Assembly: GCA_045540315.1 (NCBI GenBank)
Contig: JAZQHA010000154.1
Span: 1-58,590, forward strand
Direction of reading: 5' to 3'
DNA: 58,590 nt
Origin: CAG-557 sp045540315
GTDB taxonomy: Bacteria > Bacillota > Clostridia > Oscillospirales > Acutalibacteraceae
Below the pieces are notes generated by a model. That model was not told the origin of the DNA. It saw nothing but the letters and a program-made list of their open reading frames with translations, and ran no database searches. This document shows, piece after piece, positions 51,673 to 58,590 of this stretch. The position numbers were made by a program, and so were the translations under genes. How positions within the stretch are numbered: position 1 is the stretch's first letter; each line of letters opens with the position of its first letter.

Positions 51673-51862
51673 GGGAGTATCATAATTAAAATCAAATGCC
51701 AGGGACGCGCCGCGAGGCGCCGAAGGCCCCACGGGGGCCTTCGGCCAGACCAAACTCAACAAAGTTGAGTTTGGGTCCACAAAGAAAATAATTTTTTTAT
51801 TTTCTTTGGCCTCGCGGCCGGAGCGGCAAAGCCAAGACATAGAAATCAACTATGGCGCTCCC
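51673..51862. mobile_element. CL13, cloverleaf element between divergent polA and dusB
   Basis: Ends GGGAGTATCAT (51673 on) and GGCGCTCCC (51854-51862), extended outward by GGC/GCC. Core arms CGCCGCGAGGCG and GCCTCGCGGC; hairpins GCCGAAGGCCCC/GGGGCCTTCGGC, GACCAAACTCAAC/GTTGAGTTTGGGTC and CAAAGAAAATAATTTTTTTATTTTCTTTG. No clear direct repeat flanks it. Confidence 0.9.
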
Positions 51863-51942
51863 GCCGAGGTATAACAATAGATTTTCCATAACAAATATGA
51901 TAAAATCAGCAAATGCTTGTGATATAGAAAGGAGTTTTTAAC

Positions 51943-52917
51943 ATGAAAATTGGCAACGTCGAAATAACTGGACCTGTAGCTTTGGCACCGATGGCAGGCG
52001 TGGCAGAGAAAGCTTTTCGAGAATTGTGTGTAAGTTTTGGCGCAAGTTATGTTATAAGCGAAATGGTTAGCTCACGAGGTATATCTTTTTCAAACGAGAA
52101 AACGTTAAATCTTTTGCAACTTTCCGAAAAAGAACATCCTTGTGCCATTCAACTTTTTGGTGACACACCAGAAATAATGGCAGAGGCAGCTATTTTTGCT
52201 TTGCAATATAAGCCGGACATCATTGATATAAATATGGGGTGTCCAGCTCCTAAGGTTAACAAAAGCGGTGGAGGCTCTGTGCTAATGAAAAATCCAGAAC
52301 TTTGTGGTAAAATCGTTAGTGCAGTAAAAAAAGCTGTTAACATTCCAGTAACTGTAAAAATTCGTAAAGGCTGGGATGACAACAGCGTGAATGCACCGTT
52401 AGTTGCCCAAATTTGCGAAACTGCTGGTGCAGATGCGATTACAATTCACGGACGTACCCGGGAGCAGATGTACAAGCCCAGTGTCGATCTTGACATTATT
52501 GCAAAAGTTAAGAAAGCCGTTAAAGTCCCGGTTATCGGTAATGGGGATATCTCTTGTGGTGAAGATGCGCGTAAGATGCTCGACAGGACCGGTTGCGATA
52601 TGATTATGGTGGGACGAGCCGCCTTAGGAAAACCATGGATATTTGATGAGATCAACCAATTTTTTAACTCAAACAGTTCATATATGCCGCCTAGCCTCGA
52701 AGAAAAAATCAAGGTTATGCTCTTTCATGTTAATTCTATTTGTCAAAACGATGGCGAAAAACACGGCATGATGAAAGCACGTCGGCACATCTCATTTTAT
52801 ATAAAGGGCATCCCCGGCGCAGCAGCTTTTCGAAATCGAGCTTGTAAGTTAGAGACATTAGCTCAACTTGATGAGTTTTCAAACGAAATCTTAAGTACGT
52901 TCGAAATAGGTAAGTAA
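51943..52917 (+). CDS. dusB: tRNA-dihydrouridine synthase (DusB type)
   Basis: A 324-aa FMN enzyme reducing uridines in tRNA. APMAGVAEKAFRELC, INMGCPAPKVNKSGGGSVLMKNP (catalytic Cys), VTVKIRKGWDD, ITIHGRTREQMY, GNGDISCGEDARKML and IMVGRAALGKPWIF are the family motifs. Ribosome site AAAGGAG. Confidence 0.97.
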   Translation: MKIGNVEITGPVALAPMAGVAEKAFRELCVSFGASYVISEMVSSRGISFSNEKTLNLLQLSEKEHPCAIQLFGDTPEIMAEAAIFALQYKPDIIDINMGCPAPKVNKSGGGSVLMKNPELCGKIVSAVKKAVNIPVTVKIRKGWDDNSVNAPLVAQICETAGADAITIHGRTREQMYKPSVDLDIIAKVKKAVKVPVIGNGDISCGEDARKMLDRTGCDMIMVGRAALGKPWIFDEINQFFNSNSSYMPPSLEEKIKVMLFHVNSICQNDGEKHGMMKARRHISFYIKGIPGAAAFRNRACKLETLAQLDEFSNEILSTFEIGK

Positions 52918-52957
52918 ATCAAAAATTTAAAGTTAAATAATTCTTCTGGAGGACACT

Positions 52958-53797
52958 ATGAAAAAAATCGCTATCATCACTGACTCTGCTGGAGATTTAT
53001 CGCGTGATTTTGCTAAAAAACATAACATAAAAATTATTCCGCTTCGAATTTGTTTCTCCGATAAAGAATATCTAGACGGTGTTAATATTCGCAGCGATGA
53101 AATTTATCCCTTGATGGAAACGGAAATTCCAAAGTCATCGCTTCCATCACGTGATGATATTCTCTCAGCATTTAAGCAGGCTAAAAATGAAGGCTATACA
53201 GACGCAATTTATATTGGAATTTCGTCAGGATTATCGGGTACTTTTAACGCGGTACGCCTAGTAGCCAGCGAGTTTAAAGGATTAAATATTCATTGCTTCG
53301 ATACAAAAACTTTATCCTGTGCACAAAATATGATTATTCTTGCTGCAATTGCTGCATTAAAAACTACCGATAACGTACAAGAAATTCTCACAAAACTTCA
53401 AGCAATGCGCCAAAAAATGATCGCTATGTTTTGCGTTCGTGATCTCACATACTTAATTAAAGGCGGACGTATCGGAAAAGTCGCCGGAACTGTTGGTAGC
53501 CTGCTAAAATTGTGTCCAGTAATAAAAGTAAATGATGATGGTATCTATGAAACAGCCGCTAAAACAATTGGCTTTAATCGTGCACTAGATGCCCTTGTTA
53601 ACGAAATAAAAAACAAGTTTGCGAACGCCGAAGTTGCTATTTCGTTAACCTACTCTTCAAACAAAGAGATTGCTGAGAAAATAAAATCAGAGGTAAAAAA
53701 ATACTGTAAGATTAAATCGTGCGAAATAAATCCTGTTACGGCAGTATTAGGTGTCCACACTGGCCCAGATATGGTTGGCATTGCAGTATCAAGTTAA
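52958..53797 (+). CDS. DegV family fatty-acid-binding protein
   Basis: A 279-aa EDD-fold protein. AIITDSAGDLSRDF at the start, TEIPKSSLPSRDDIL, GISSGLSGTFNAVRLV and LIKGGRIGKVAGTVGSLLKLCPVIKV are the DegV signature. Family members bind long-chain fatty acids and some (FakB) feed a fatty-acid kinase; fakA is not here. 40 nt after dusB with GGAGG, so likely the same operon. Confidence 0.95.
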   Translation: MKKIAIITDSAGDLSRDFAKKHNIKIIPLRICFSDKEYLDGVNIRSDEIYPLMETEIPKSSLPSRDDILSAFKQAKNEGYTDAIYIGISSGLSGTFNAVRLVASEFKGLNIHCFDTKTLSCAQNMIILAAIAALKTTDNVQEILTKLQAMRQKMIAMFCVRDLTYLIKGGRIGKVAGTVGSLLKLCPVIKVNDDGIYETAAKTIGFNRALDALVNEIKNKFANAEVAISLTYSSNKEIAEKIKSEVKKYCKIKSCEINPVTAVLGVHTGPDMVGIAVSS

Positions 53798-54488
53798 TAG
53801 CACATATTTCAAGGAAAGCGCGTTTCATATTTTTATTATTTAGTTGTGTGTTTTTGATTTTATCAATCAGAAAAAATTTAATATCTAAAGTCACAGTATT
53901 AATACACAAGCGCTCTTCACTATCGCTGGAAACAAAAAGCTAAGCACTAGAATAAAGCTAAAAAACTTTTTACCTCGCATTACCAATCAAATCATTCAGA
54001 TTCGAATGACGAAACATTATTATACTCGTTTATTAAAACCGTGCTGGAAACTATTCTGGTAATAAAAATCATTCTTTCTAAAGATATTATGCCGTAACTT
54101 TTTTAGAAACCAACATGTATTGTTTAGCAACTTTTTCACGATGACATAAACACGGATATTGAATTTTTTATAGTTTCTGGTACGATAATAAGTATAAAAT
54201 CTGTTGATTTAAGGCGGATGCTTGACTTGATAAATATTGACACTAGCGGAAACTTATATTATTACTAGAGTTTACCGTAAGCTTTATGATAGCAGGATAC
54301 GATGCTAGCTGATTAAAATTTAATTTTGTGGGAATTTTAATAGTATAATGAAGACTAGCAGATCAAATAATTTATTTTATTGTTTGGCTTGCTTGAGTTT
54401 GTAATCGTCCTTTAAAGAACAAATTATACTGTTTGGCGACTTCATGCAACTAAATAAGTGCTAAAAAGCAGTAAAGGGTGAATAAAAT
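53798..54488. other. 691-base A+T-rich gap between degV and the C39-like gene
   Basis: No reading frame with convincing start, ribosome site or family was found on either strand. An inverted repeat ATTAAAATT/AATTTTAAT lies near 54312-54340, and AGTATAATG (near 54342-54350) could be a -10 box. It may be decayed gene sequence or a long leader. Confidence 0.5.
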
Positions 54489-55436
54489 ATGAAACGCAGT
54501 GTTTGTTTTCTTTTGTGTCTATTTTCGCTAAACATGAAATTATCATATCATGTAAGTGCTATTGATAAATTCGATGCTGACATTGTAGCGGAAACAACAC
54601 AAGAAGTTTTGGAAGAAGAAAAAAATCCAGAGAGTGCCAAGAGCGAACCATCAAACCAAATTAGAAAGGCAAAAAAAAGATTACGGTGCCATAAATTGCC
54701 TTTAAACCAAAGCCAAATGGTTACAAATGTTGATGACGCCCAAAATCTAAATACGGAACAAGTTTCCGATGACGTATGCTCAAGTAAGATAATTAATGTG
54801 CCATACGTTGGTCAAAATGACATACCTTCTGGTTGCGAAGCGGTATCTGCAACTATGATTTTGCAGTACTTCGGTTATATGATTTCAGCACGTGATTTTA
54901 CAGATAATTTTCTCATAAAAAAAGATTGGATGATGAAAAAAGGTCGAAAAATTTATGCTGCTGATCCCAACTCTGCATATCCCGGAAATCCATATATTGC
55001 TCACGGATACAATTGTGGATTTGGTTGCTATGCTCCTGCGCTGGCTAAGTCTATAAATAATTTTTTAAACGGACATAATCATAAAGCATTTTTGACAACA
55101 GGAACTACGATAAAAGAGCTTATAAGCAATTATATTAATAATGATATCCCGGTACTAATTTGGGCGACAATGGATATGAAACCGTCTAGGTTAGGAAGTC
55201 GGTGGATTATTGATTATGTGGATGAAAATGCAAAATATAAAATAGGCGATTTATTTACATGGATTGCTGGAGAACACTGCCTTGTGTTGGTGGGGTATGA
55301 CGATACGAATTACTATTTTAATGACCCGTATAAAAATCATGGTTTCATTGCCTATGAAAAAAGCATTGTAGAACAACGTTTTAGCGAGTTGGGTTGTCAA
55401 TCGATTGTTCTTTTAGATAAAAATTCGTCTCGTTGA
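54489..55436 (+). CDS. Secreted C39-like papain-fold protein
   Basis: A 315-aa protein with signal peptide (about 1-24), an acidic then basic low-complexity linker (about 25-95) and a C39_2-type domain. Cysteine C116 in DIPSGCEAVSATM, histidine H262 in AGEHCLVLVGYD and D278 in FNDPY form the expected triad; YVGQ at the domain start is typical. Domains of this kind are secreted cysteine peptidases or peptidoglycan-related hydrolases. Ribosome site AAAGGGTG. Stands alone between degV and the S-box. Confidence 0.88.
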   Translation: MKRSVCFLLCLFSLNMKLSYHVSAIDKFDADIVAETTQEVLEEEKNPESAKSEPSNQIRKAKKRLRCHKLPLNQSQMVTNVDDAQNLNTEQVSDDVCSSKIINVPYVGQNDIPSGCEAVSATMILQYFGYMISARDFTDNFLIKKDWMMKKGRKIYAADPNSAYPGNPYIAHGYNCGFGCYAPALAKSINNFLNGHNHKAFLTTGTTIKELISNYINNDIPVLIWATMDMKPSRLGSRWIIDYVDENAKYKIGDLFTWIAGEHCLVLVGYDDTNYYFNDPYKNHGFIAYEKSIVEQRFSELGCQSIVLLDKNSSR

Positions 55437-55537
55437 AATTTGGTATAATTAATGTTTTTTAAGATAACTTTTTCTTTACAAATGAGTTTAGCTGCATTAA
55501 AATAAGTTTAGCGTATCAAATTAAATTCGAATATTTG

Positions 55538-55630
55538 CTTATCAAGAGTGATGGAGGGAACAGGCCCGATGAAGTCCGGCAACCTACATTTGTAAGGTGC
55601 TAAATCCTGCGGTAAAAGCCGAAAGATGAG
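55538..55630 (+). ncRNA. SAM-I (S-box) riboswitch
   Basis: CTTATCAAGAG, TGGAGGGA, GGCCCGATGAAGTCCGGCAACC, GGTGCTAAATCCTGC and GCCGAAAGATGAG match the S-box consensus in order. The P1 stem is CTTATC (55538-55543) with GATGAG (55625-55630). It is followed by a terminator and, after the inserted CL14, by metK. High SAM should close transcription of metK. Confidence 0.97.
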
Positions 55631-55637
55631 ATTTTTA

Positions 55638-55668
55638 TTGTCCGGTTTTTGCCGGGCATTTTTTGTTG
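55638..55668 (+). terminator. Riboswitch-controlled terminator
   Basis: GTCCGG (55640-55645) and CCGGGC (55652-55657) form a short stem followed by ATTTTTTGTTGTT. Starts eight bases after the S-box aptamer, as expected for an expression platform. Confidence 0.85.
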
Positions 55669-55682
55669 TTATCAAAAGGGGG

Positions 55683-55867
55683 GGGAGTTCCTTATTTGAT
55701 ATATTTGGTGGGGCTTGCCGCTCAAGCCGCGAGGCCAACGAAAATAAATATTTATTTTCGTTGTGGTCCAAAACCCAACTTTGTTGCGCTTTGGACTAGC
55801 TGAATGCCATAATAGGCATTCGGCGCCTCGCGGCGCCGCGGAAAGGCCTTTGATTAAGGCACTTGTC
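55683..55867. mobile_element. CL14, cloverleaf element between the S-box terminator and metK (reverse orientation)
   Basis: Ends GGGAGTTCCTTATTTGATAT (55683 on) and its imperfect inverse ending GGCACTTGTC (55858-55867). Core arms GCCGCGAGGC and GCCTCGCGGC; hairpins in reverse order: CAACGAAAATAAA/TTTATTTTCGTTG, GTCCAAAACCCAAC/GTTGCGCTTTGGAC (with mismatches) and AGCTGAATGCC/GGCATTCGGC. It adds about 185 nt to the metK leader. Confidence 0.9.
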
Positions 55868-55903
55868 AAAATTTTTATATAAAACTTCTTAGGAGGGCTT
55901 TTT

Positions 55904-57091
55904 ATGGCAAGACATTTTTTCACATCAGAATCGGTAACAGAAGGGCATCCAGATAAAATTTGCGATCAAATTTCCGATGCAGTTTTGGATGCTATACTGG
56001 AGAAAGACTCGAGTGCTCACGTAGCGTGTGAGGTGACGGCGACTACGGGGATGATTCACGTGATGGGCGAGATTTCTACATCTTGCTATGTGGATATTGC
56101 ATCAATTGCGCGTGATGTGGTGACTTCAATTGGATATGATAATGCAGCGGCAGGTTTTAACGGAAAAACTTGTGCAGTATTGACTTCTATTGACGCTCAG
56201 TCTCCGGATATAGCTATGGGAGTCAACGAAGCGTTTGAGATTAAGCAAGAAAACAAACTTTTGGACAAAAACGACCAAATAGGTGCAGGTGATCAAGGGC
56301 TTATGTTTGGCTATGCTTGCAACGAAACACCAGAGTTAATGCCTCTACCAATTTCTTTAGCACACAAGTTGGCAAAGAGATTGACTCAAGTTCGCAAAGA
56401 GGGTATCTTGTCATATCTTCGTCCAGACGGAAAAACTCAAGTTACAGTTGAGTACGAGGGTAATAAGCCACTTCGGGTTGATACAGTAGTAATTTCGACA
56501 CAGCACAGCGAGGTTGTAGAGCTTGAGCAAATTCGAGCAGACATTAAAAATGAGGTTATTTTTCCGGTAATACCGCAGGACTTAATAGATGAGAATACTA
56601 AATTTTTTATCAATCCAACGGGTAGATTTGTCATTGGAGGGCCTGTTGGAGATAGCGGTTTGACTGGACGTAAAATTATAGTGGATACATATGGTGGGTA
56701 CTCGCGACATGGTGGGGGAGCTTTTTCTGGAAAAGACCCGACAAAAGTTGATCGTTCAGCGGCCTATGCAGCAAGACATATTGCTAAAAACATTGTTGGA
56801 GCTGGCATTGCAGAAAAGTGTGAGGTTCAAATCGCATACGCAATTGGCGTTGCACGGCCTGTTTCGGTTATGGTGGATACTTTTGATACATCTAAAATTC
56901 CCTCGGAGAAAATTGCTTCAGTCGTTGAGAAAATTTTCGATTTACGTCCAGCTGCAATTATCGAAAATTTAGGTCTTAGAAAACCAATTTATCGGAGTCT
57001 AGCAGCGTATGGACATATGGGCCGAGAAGACTTGGGCGTTTCGTGGGAAAAGTTAGATAAAGTTGATGAGCTAAAAAATGAGTTGCTGTGA
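55904..57091 (+). CDS. metK: S-adenosylmethionine synthetase
   Basis: A 395-aa enzyme making SAM from methionine and ATP. FTSESVTEGHPDKICDQISDAVLD, the MGEISTSCYVD segment, GAGDQGLMFGYACNETPE and the GGGAFSGKDPTKVDRSAAYA loop are intact. Ribosome site AGGAGG, just outside CL14. Feedback control by the S-box upstream. Confidence 0.99.
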   Translation: MARHFFTSESVTEGHPDKICDQISDAVLDAILEKDSSAHVACEVTATTGMIHVMGEISTSCYVDIASIARDVVTSIGYDNAAAGFNGKTCAVLTSIDAQSPDIAMGVNEAFEIKQENKLLDKNDQIGAGDQGLMFGYACNETPELMPLPISLAHKLAKRLTQVRKEGILSYLRPDGKTQVTVEYEGNKPLRVDTVVISTQHSEVVELEQIRADIKNEVIFPVIPQDLIDENTKFFINPTGRFVIGGPVGDSGLTGRKIIVDTYGGYSRHGGGAFSGKDPTKVDRSAAYAARHIAKNIVGAGIAEKCEVQIAYAIGVARPVSVMVDTFDTSKIPSEKIASVVEKIFDLRPAAIIENLGLRKPIYRSLAAYGHMGREDLGVSWEKLDKVDELKNELL

Positions 57092-57360
57092 TAAATTTGT
57101 GTGTAATGTTGTTGATTGAACAAGTACACAAAAAAGTTTCTGGTGGTGATGATACGGGCTGGTCAACTGAAGAAGAGTTGAGTCTGATGGGCTTGCTGTG
57201 TAGTAATAATTATTTTTGTAAAAACTTTGCAAATTTCGAATGGACTGAAGCCGTGGATGATCTGAACAGATTATATGGAAATCATCGTAGCATCGCAGTT
57301 TGTAAGTCGCAAATAACCCAACAGAAGATTCGTGAAGCCATAAGTCAAAAACTGATTTAA
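57088..57360 (+). CDS. Small protein of unknown function after metK
   Basis: Up to 90 aa. The GTG at 57088 overlaps the metK stop (GTGA); an ATG at 57106 is an alternative, and neither has a strong ribosome site. The product is soluble, with GWSTEEELSLMGLLCSNNYFC and NFEWTEAVDDLNRLYGNHRS. No family recognised. The frame and position suggest coupling to metK, followed by a terminator at 57410. Confidence 0.55.
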   Translation: MINLCVMLLIEQVHKKVSGGDDTGWSTEEELSLMGLLCSNNYFCKNFANFEWTEAVDDLNRLYGNHRSIAVCKSQITQQKIREAISQKLI

Positions 57361-57409
57361 ATATTCAAGATATTACATCCATGGTTGTAAATGAAATCCG
57401 TTAAGGCTT

Positions 57410-57448
57410 AGCCTTGCATTCGTTAGTATGAAATGCAAGGCTCTTTTG
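57410..57448 (+). terminator. Terminator after metK and the small ORF
   Basis: AGCCTTGCATT (57410-57420) pairs with AATGCAAGGCT (57432-57442), followed by CTTTTGTTGCGTTTT. Confidence 0.75.
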
Positions 57449-57505
57449 TTGCGTTTTAACCAACATGCTGGGGTTTACATACTCTGTTATGAAGAGGTGA
57501 TGCGC

Positions 57506-57847
57506 ATGTTGGAGGTAATTTTGAATATATTTGTGCTGTGCTTGGCTGTCGTTGGGCTAATAGACGTTTTCAGGGTGATATCGCTTTTCTTTTGCGAGAG
57601 GAAAAATGCTACGATAACGCTGATACCTATTTGTGGTCACGTTGAAGATATAGAGATGGTGTTGCGTAACGCGATGTCTAGCTCTCATTGGATGAGTAAT
57701 AAAGGAGAGCAGCGGATAATATGTCTTGACTTGGGTGTGGATGAGGAAACTCGTGACATATGTGAGATTTTTCACGAGGAACATGATTTGATTGAATTTT
57801 ATTCGCTCGAAGAGTTTAATGAAGTTATGCAACAGGCGGTGGTGTAA
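57506..57847 (+). CDS. Membrane-anchored small conserved protein
   Basis: A 113-aa protein: one transmembrane helix (about 3-25), then a roughly 85-aa soluble domain with ITLIPICGHVEDIEMVLRNAM and QRIICLDLGVDEETRDICE. Start: ATG at 57506, eight bases after GAGG; an ATG at 57500 is too close. I recall similar proteins in Oscillospiraceae but no function. Confidence 0.7.
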   Translation: MLEVILNIFVLCLAVVGLIDVFRVISLFFCERKNATITLIPICGHVEDIEMVLRNAMSSSHWMSNKGEQRIICLDLGVDEETRDICEIFHEEHDLIEFYSLEEFNEVMQQAVV

Positions 57848-58184
57848 GCTGGGGGCGAATTGTCAAGCTAAGTGCAACACTTAAAAAAAAAGGTCTTAAA
57901 TGTAGATTCTCAGACGAGGCATTTTCTAGGACGATGCTTAGCTTTTCTGTATACTCACTAAGAAGTGCCTCTAAAAAAGAAACTTTATATGTACGCTTTG
58001 CAACATATTGACACAGCAAGCCGTTCGTATTCTCGTTCGTGCAGTATTTCAGCGCTACTCGCGGATGACCAAAATAAATCTGTGTACTAGTAGCATTCAT
58101 TATGGCGATAATCTCCGAAACAACCTGCTCCGGTTGTTTTGTTCTACATATACCTAGAATCAAAAAATGTGAAACTCTTTCCAT
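57825..58184 (-). CDS. Possible gene, 119 aa, unknown
   Basis: An uninterrupted minus-strand frame, soluble and mixed in composition, overlapping the convergent membrane-protein gene by 23 nt. Start ATG at 58184 has no ribosome site but follows the stop of the next ORF by one base (TAAGATG), so coupled translation is possible. No family recognised. Could be a chance frame. Confidence 0.35.
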   Translation of the reverse strand: MERVSHFLILGICRTKQPEQVVSEIIAIMNATSTQIYFGHPRVALKYCTNENTNGLLCQYVAKRTYKVSFLEALLSEYTEKLSIVLENASSENLHLRPFFLSVALSLTIRPQLTPPPVA

Positions 58185-58185
58185 C

Positions 58186-58344
58186 TTAGTAGTTACGTAT
58201 ATATTGCTCTTTTGTGCTGCGCCTTGATACGATATCAGGTACTTCTCGTTCCGCGAAATCTCTCGCCGCTCTCACTGCTTTGTATTTCTTCCTATTCGAT
58301 ATCATCGCTGTATTTACCCCGGACGGTGCGGCACTACGAATCAT
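58186..58344 (-). CDS. Possible small basic protein, 52 aa
   Basis: ATG at 58344; product rich in Arg and Lys (NRKKYKAVRAARDFAE, VSRRSTKEQYIRNY). Directly upstream of, and in coupling distance with, the 119-aa frame. Ribosome site weak. Listed because the pair looks like a two-gene unit; may be spurious. Confidence 0.3.
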   Translation of the reverse strand: MIRSAAPSGVNTAMISNRKKYKAVRAARDFAEREVPDIVSRRSTKEQYIRNY

Positions 58345-58433
58345 CAAGAGCTTTTCTCTCTAGGTCTCTTAATGTATCTGCTTTTTTTTAATTGATTACT
58401 GTTAACCAAAATATTTTTGCGAGCCAAAAAATA

Positions 58434-58462
58434 TTGACAAAACTTGCGTATCGTCGTATAAT
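58434..58462 (+). promoter_or_regulatory. Promoter of the truncated Nif11-like gene
   Basis: TTGACA (58434-58439), 17 nt, TATAAT (58457-58462): consensus promoter, about 66 nt before the start codon. Nothing else is seen in 58345-58433. Confidence 0.85.
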
Positions 58463-58528
58463 TGTTTTGTTGATTATTTGTGGTGAGGGTGATTTAAGTA
58501 TAATTTTTGAAAGGATTGGTGGTTAAGT

Positions 58529-58590
58529 ATGGAAAAGATGTTAATGGAGTTTATTGGGCGCGTGATGCGCACGCCGGAATTACGTAAGAA
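58529..58590 (+). CDS. Nif11-like leader protein, 5' end only
   Basis: ATG at 58529 after GAAAGGATTGGTGG. The first 20 residues MEKMLMEFIGRVMRTPELRK fit the start of Nif11-type leaders (helix, then PELRxK), compare QIQEFFTKMAQDERFKSEV in the gene at 1668. The rest is outside the window, so the double glycine cannot be checked. Strong promoter upstream. Confidence 0.6.
   Translation, partial: MEKMLMEFIGRVMRTPELRK

Noticed and set aside
51607..51849. N-terminal extension of PolA
   Set aside because: The frame reads through CL13; PolA begins at the ATG at 51606.
53719..53943. 74-aa ORF overlapping the end of degV
   Set aside because: First third is a shadow of degV; no ribosome site, unlikely composition.

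Overview
The window is a gene-dense, low-G+C chromosomal segment of a spore-forming Bacillota. The lineage call is inference from gene content, not from rRNA or an alignment. Support for it: a gerA/gerB/gerC germinant-receptor set, cwlD (spore cortex), a SpoIIQ-like M23 protein, HprK, RapZ/WhiA, the c-di-AMP receptor DarA next to holB and ricT, an S-box (SAM-I) riboswitch on metK, a YwlE-type arginine phosphatase, strong AGGAGG ribosome sites and TTGACA/TATAAT promoters. Small neighbour families at 15.5-16.5 kb and 57.5 kb look like those of Oscillospiraceae-type Clostridia.

Layout. 0-2.7 kb: tuf, then a Nif11-leader coiled-coil protein. 2.8-7.0 kb (minus): ppk2, holA, comEC (with a degenerate C-terminal hydrolase domain). 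7.1-10.2 kb (minus): HIT protein and alaS. 10.4-11.3 kb: a 50-aa membrane protein and a G+C-rich 102-bp tandem array bounded by a perfect 17-bp inverted repeat. 11.4-15.3 kb (minus): ricT, holB, darA, yaaO-like decarboxylase and a CBS protein. 15.5-16.5 kb (plus): a three-gene cluster of unknown function. 16.5-20.2 kb (minus): membrane protein, pnp, rpsO. 20.5-21.4 kb: a Cys-rich miniprotein and a secreted repeat protein. 21.4-25.9 kb (minus): cwlD, whiA, rapZ, murB, hprK. 26.3-42 kb (plus): valS, ruvX, zinc-ribbon protein, a transposase remnant, trmB, a two-component pair, prmC, two TrkA proteins, the SpoIIQ-like protein, gerA/B/C, and two double-glycine peptides. 42.3-51.6 kb (minus): rsmI, a TrmN6-like methyltransferase, ferredoxin, GTP-PEPCK, tsaD, two acetyltransferases, ywlE, polA. 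51.9-57.4 kb (plus): dusB, degV, a secreted C39-like protein, S-box-metK and a small ORF. 57.5-58.6 kb: small orphan ORFs and the first 20 codons of another Nif11-like leader protein.

The most striking feature is not a gene. At least 14 intergenic elements (called CL1-CL14 here, about 90-205 bp) share one secondary-structure plan: an outer G+C-rich inverted repeat enclosing three consecutive hairpins, i.e. a four-way cloverleaf. Nine share the outer arm GCCGCGAGGC/GCCTCGCGGC and an A+T-rich third hairpin; five keep the plan with unrelated sequence. Stems differ between copies by paired compensatory changes. The best preserved copies end in inverted repeats of the type GRGAGTGCC and CL10 is flanked by a perfect 8-bp direct repeat, as for a small non-autonomous transposable element. 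Copies sit between genes of one operon (response regulator/kinase, gerA/gerB) and between the metK riboswitch and metK. No transposase for them is in the window.

A second theme is leader-peptide (double-glycine/Nif11) proteins: one long coiled-coil protein, a tandem pair of about 95-aa peptides with a third orphan leader copy, and the truncated gene at the right edge. Their processing exporter is not in the window. A third is c-di-AMP and K+ control (DarA, two TrkA/RCK proteins).
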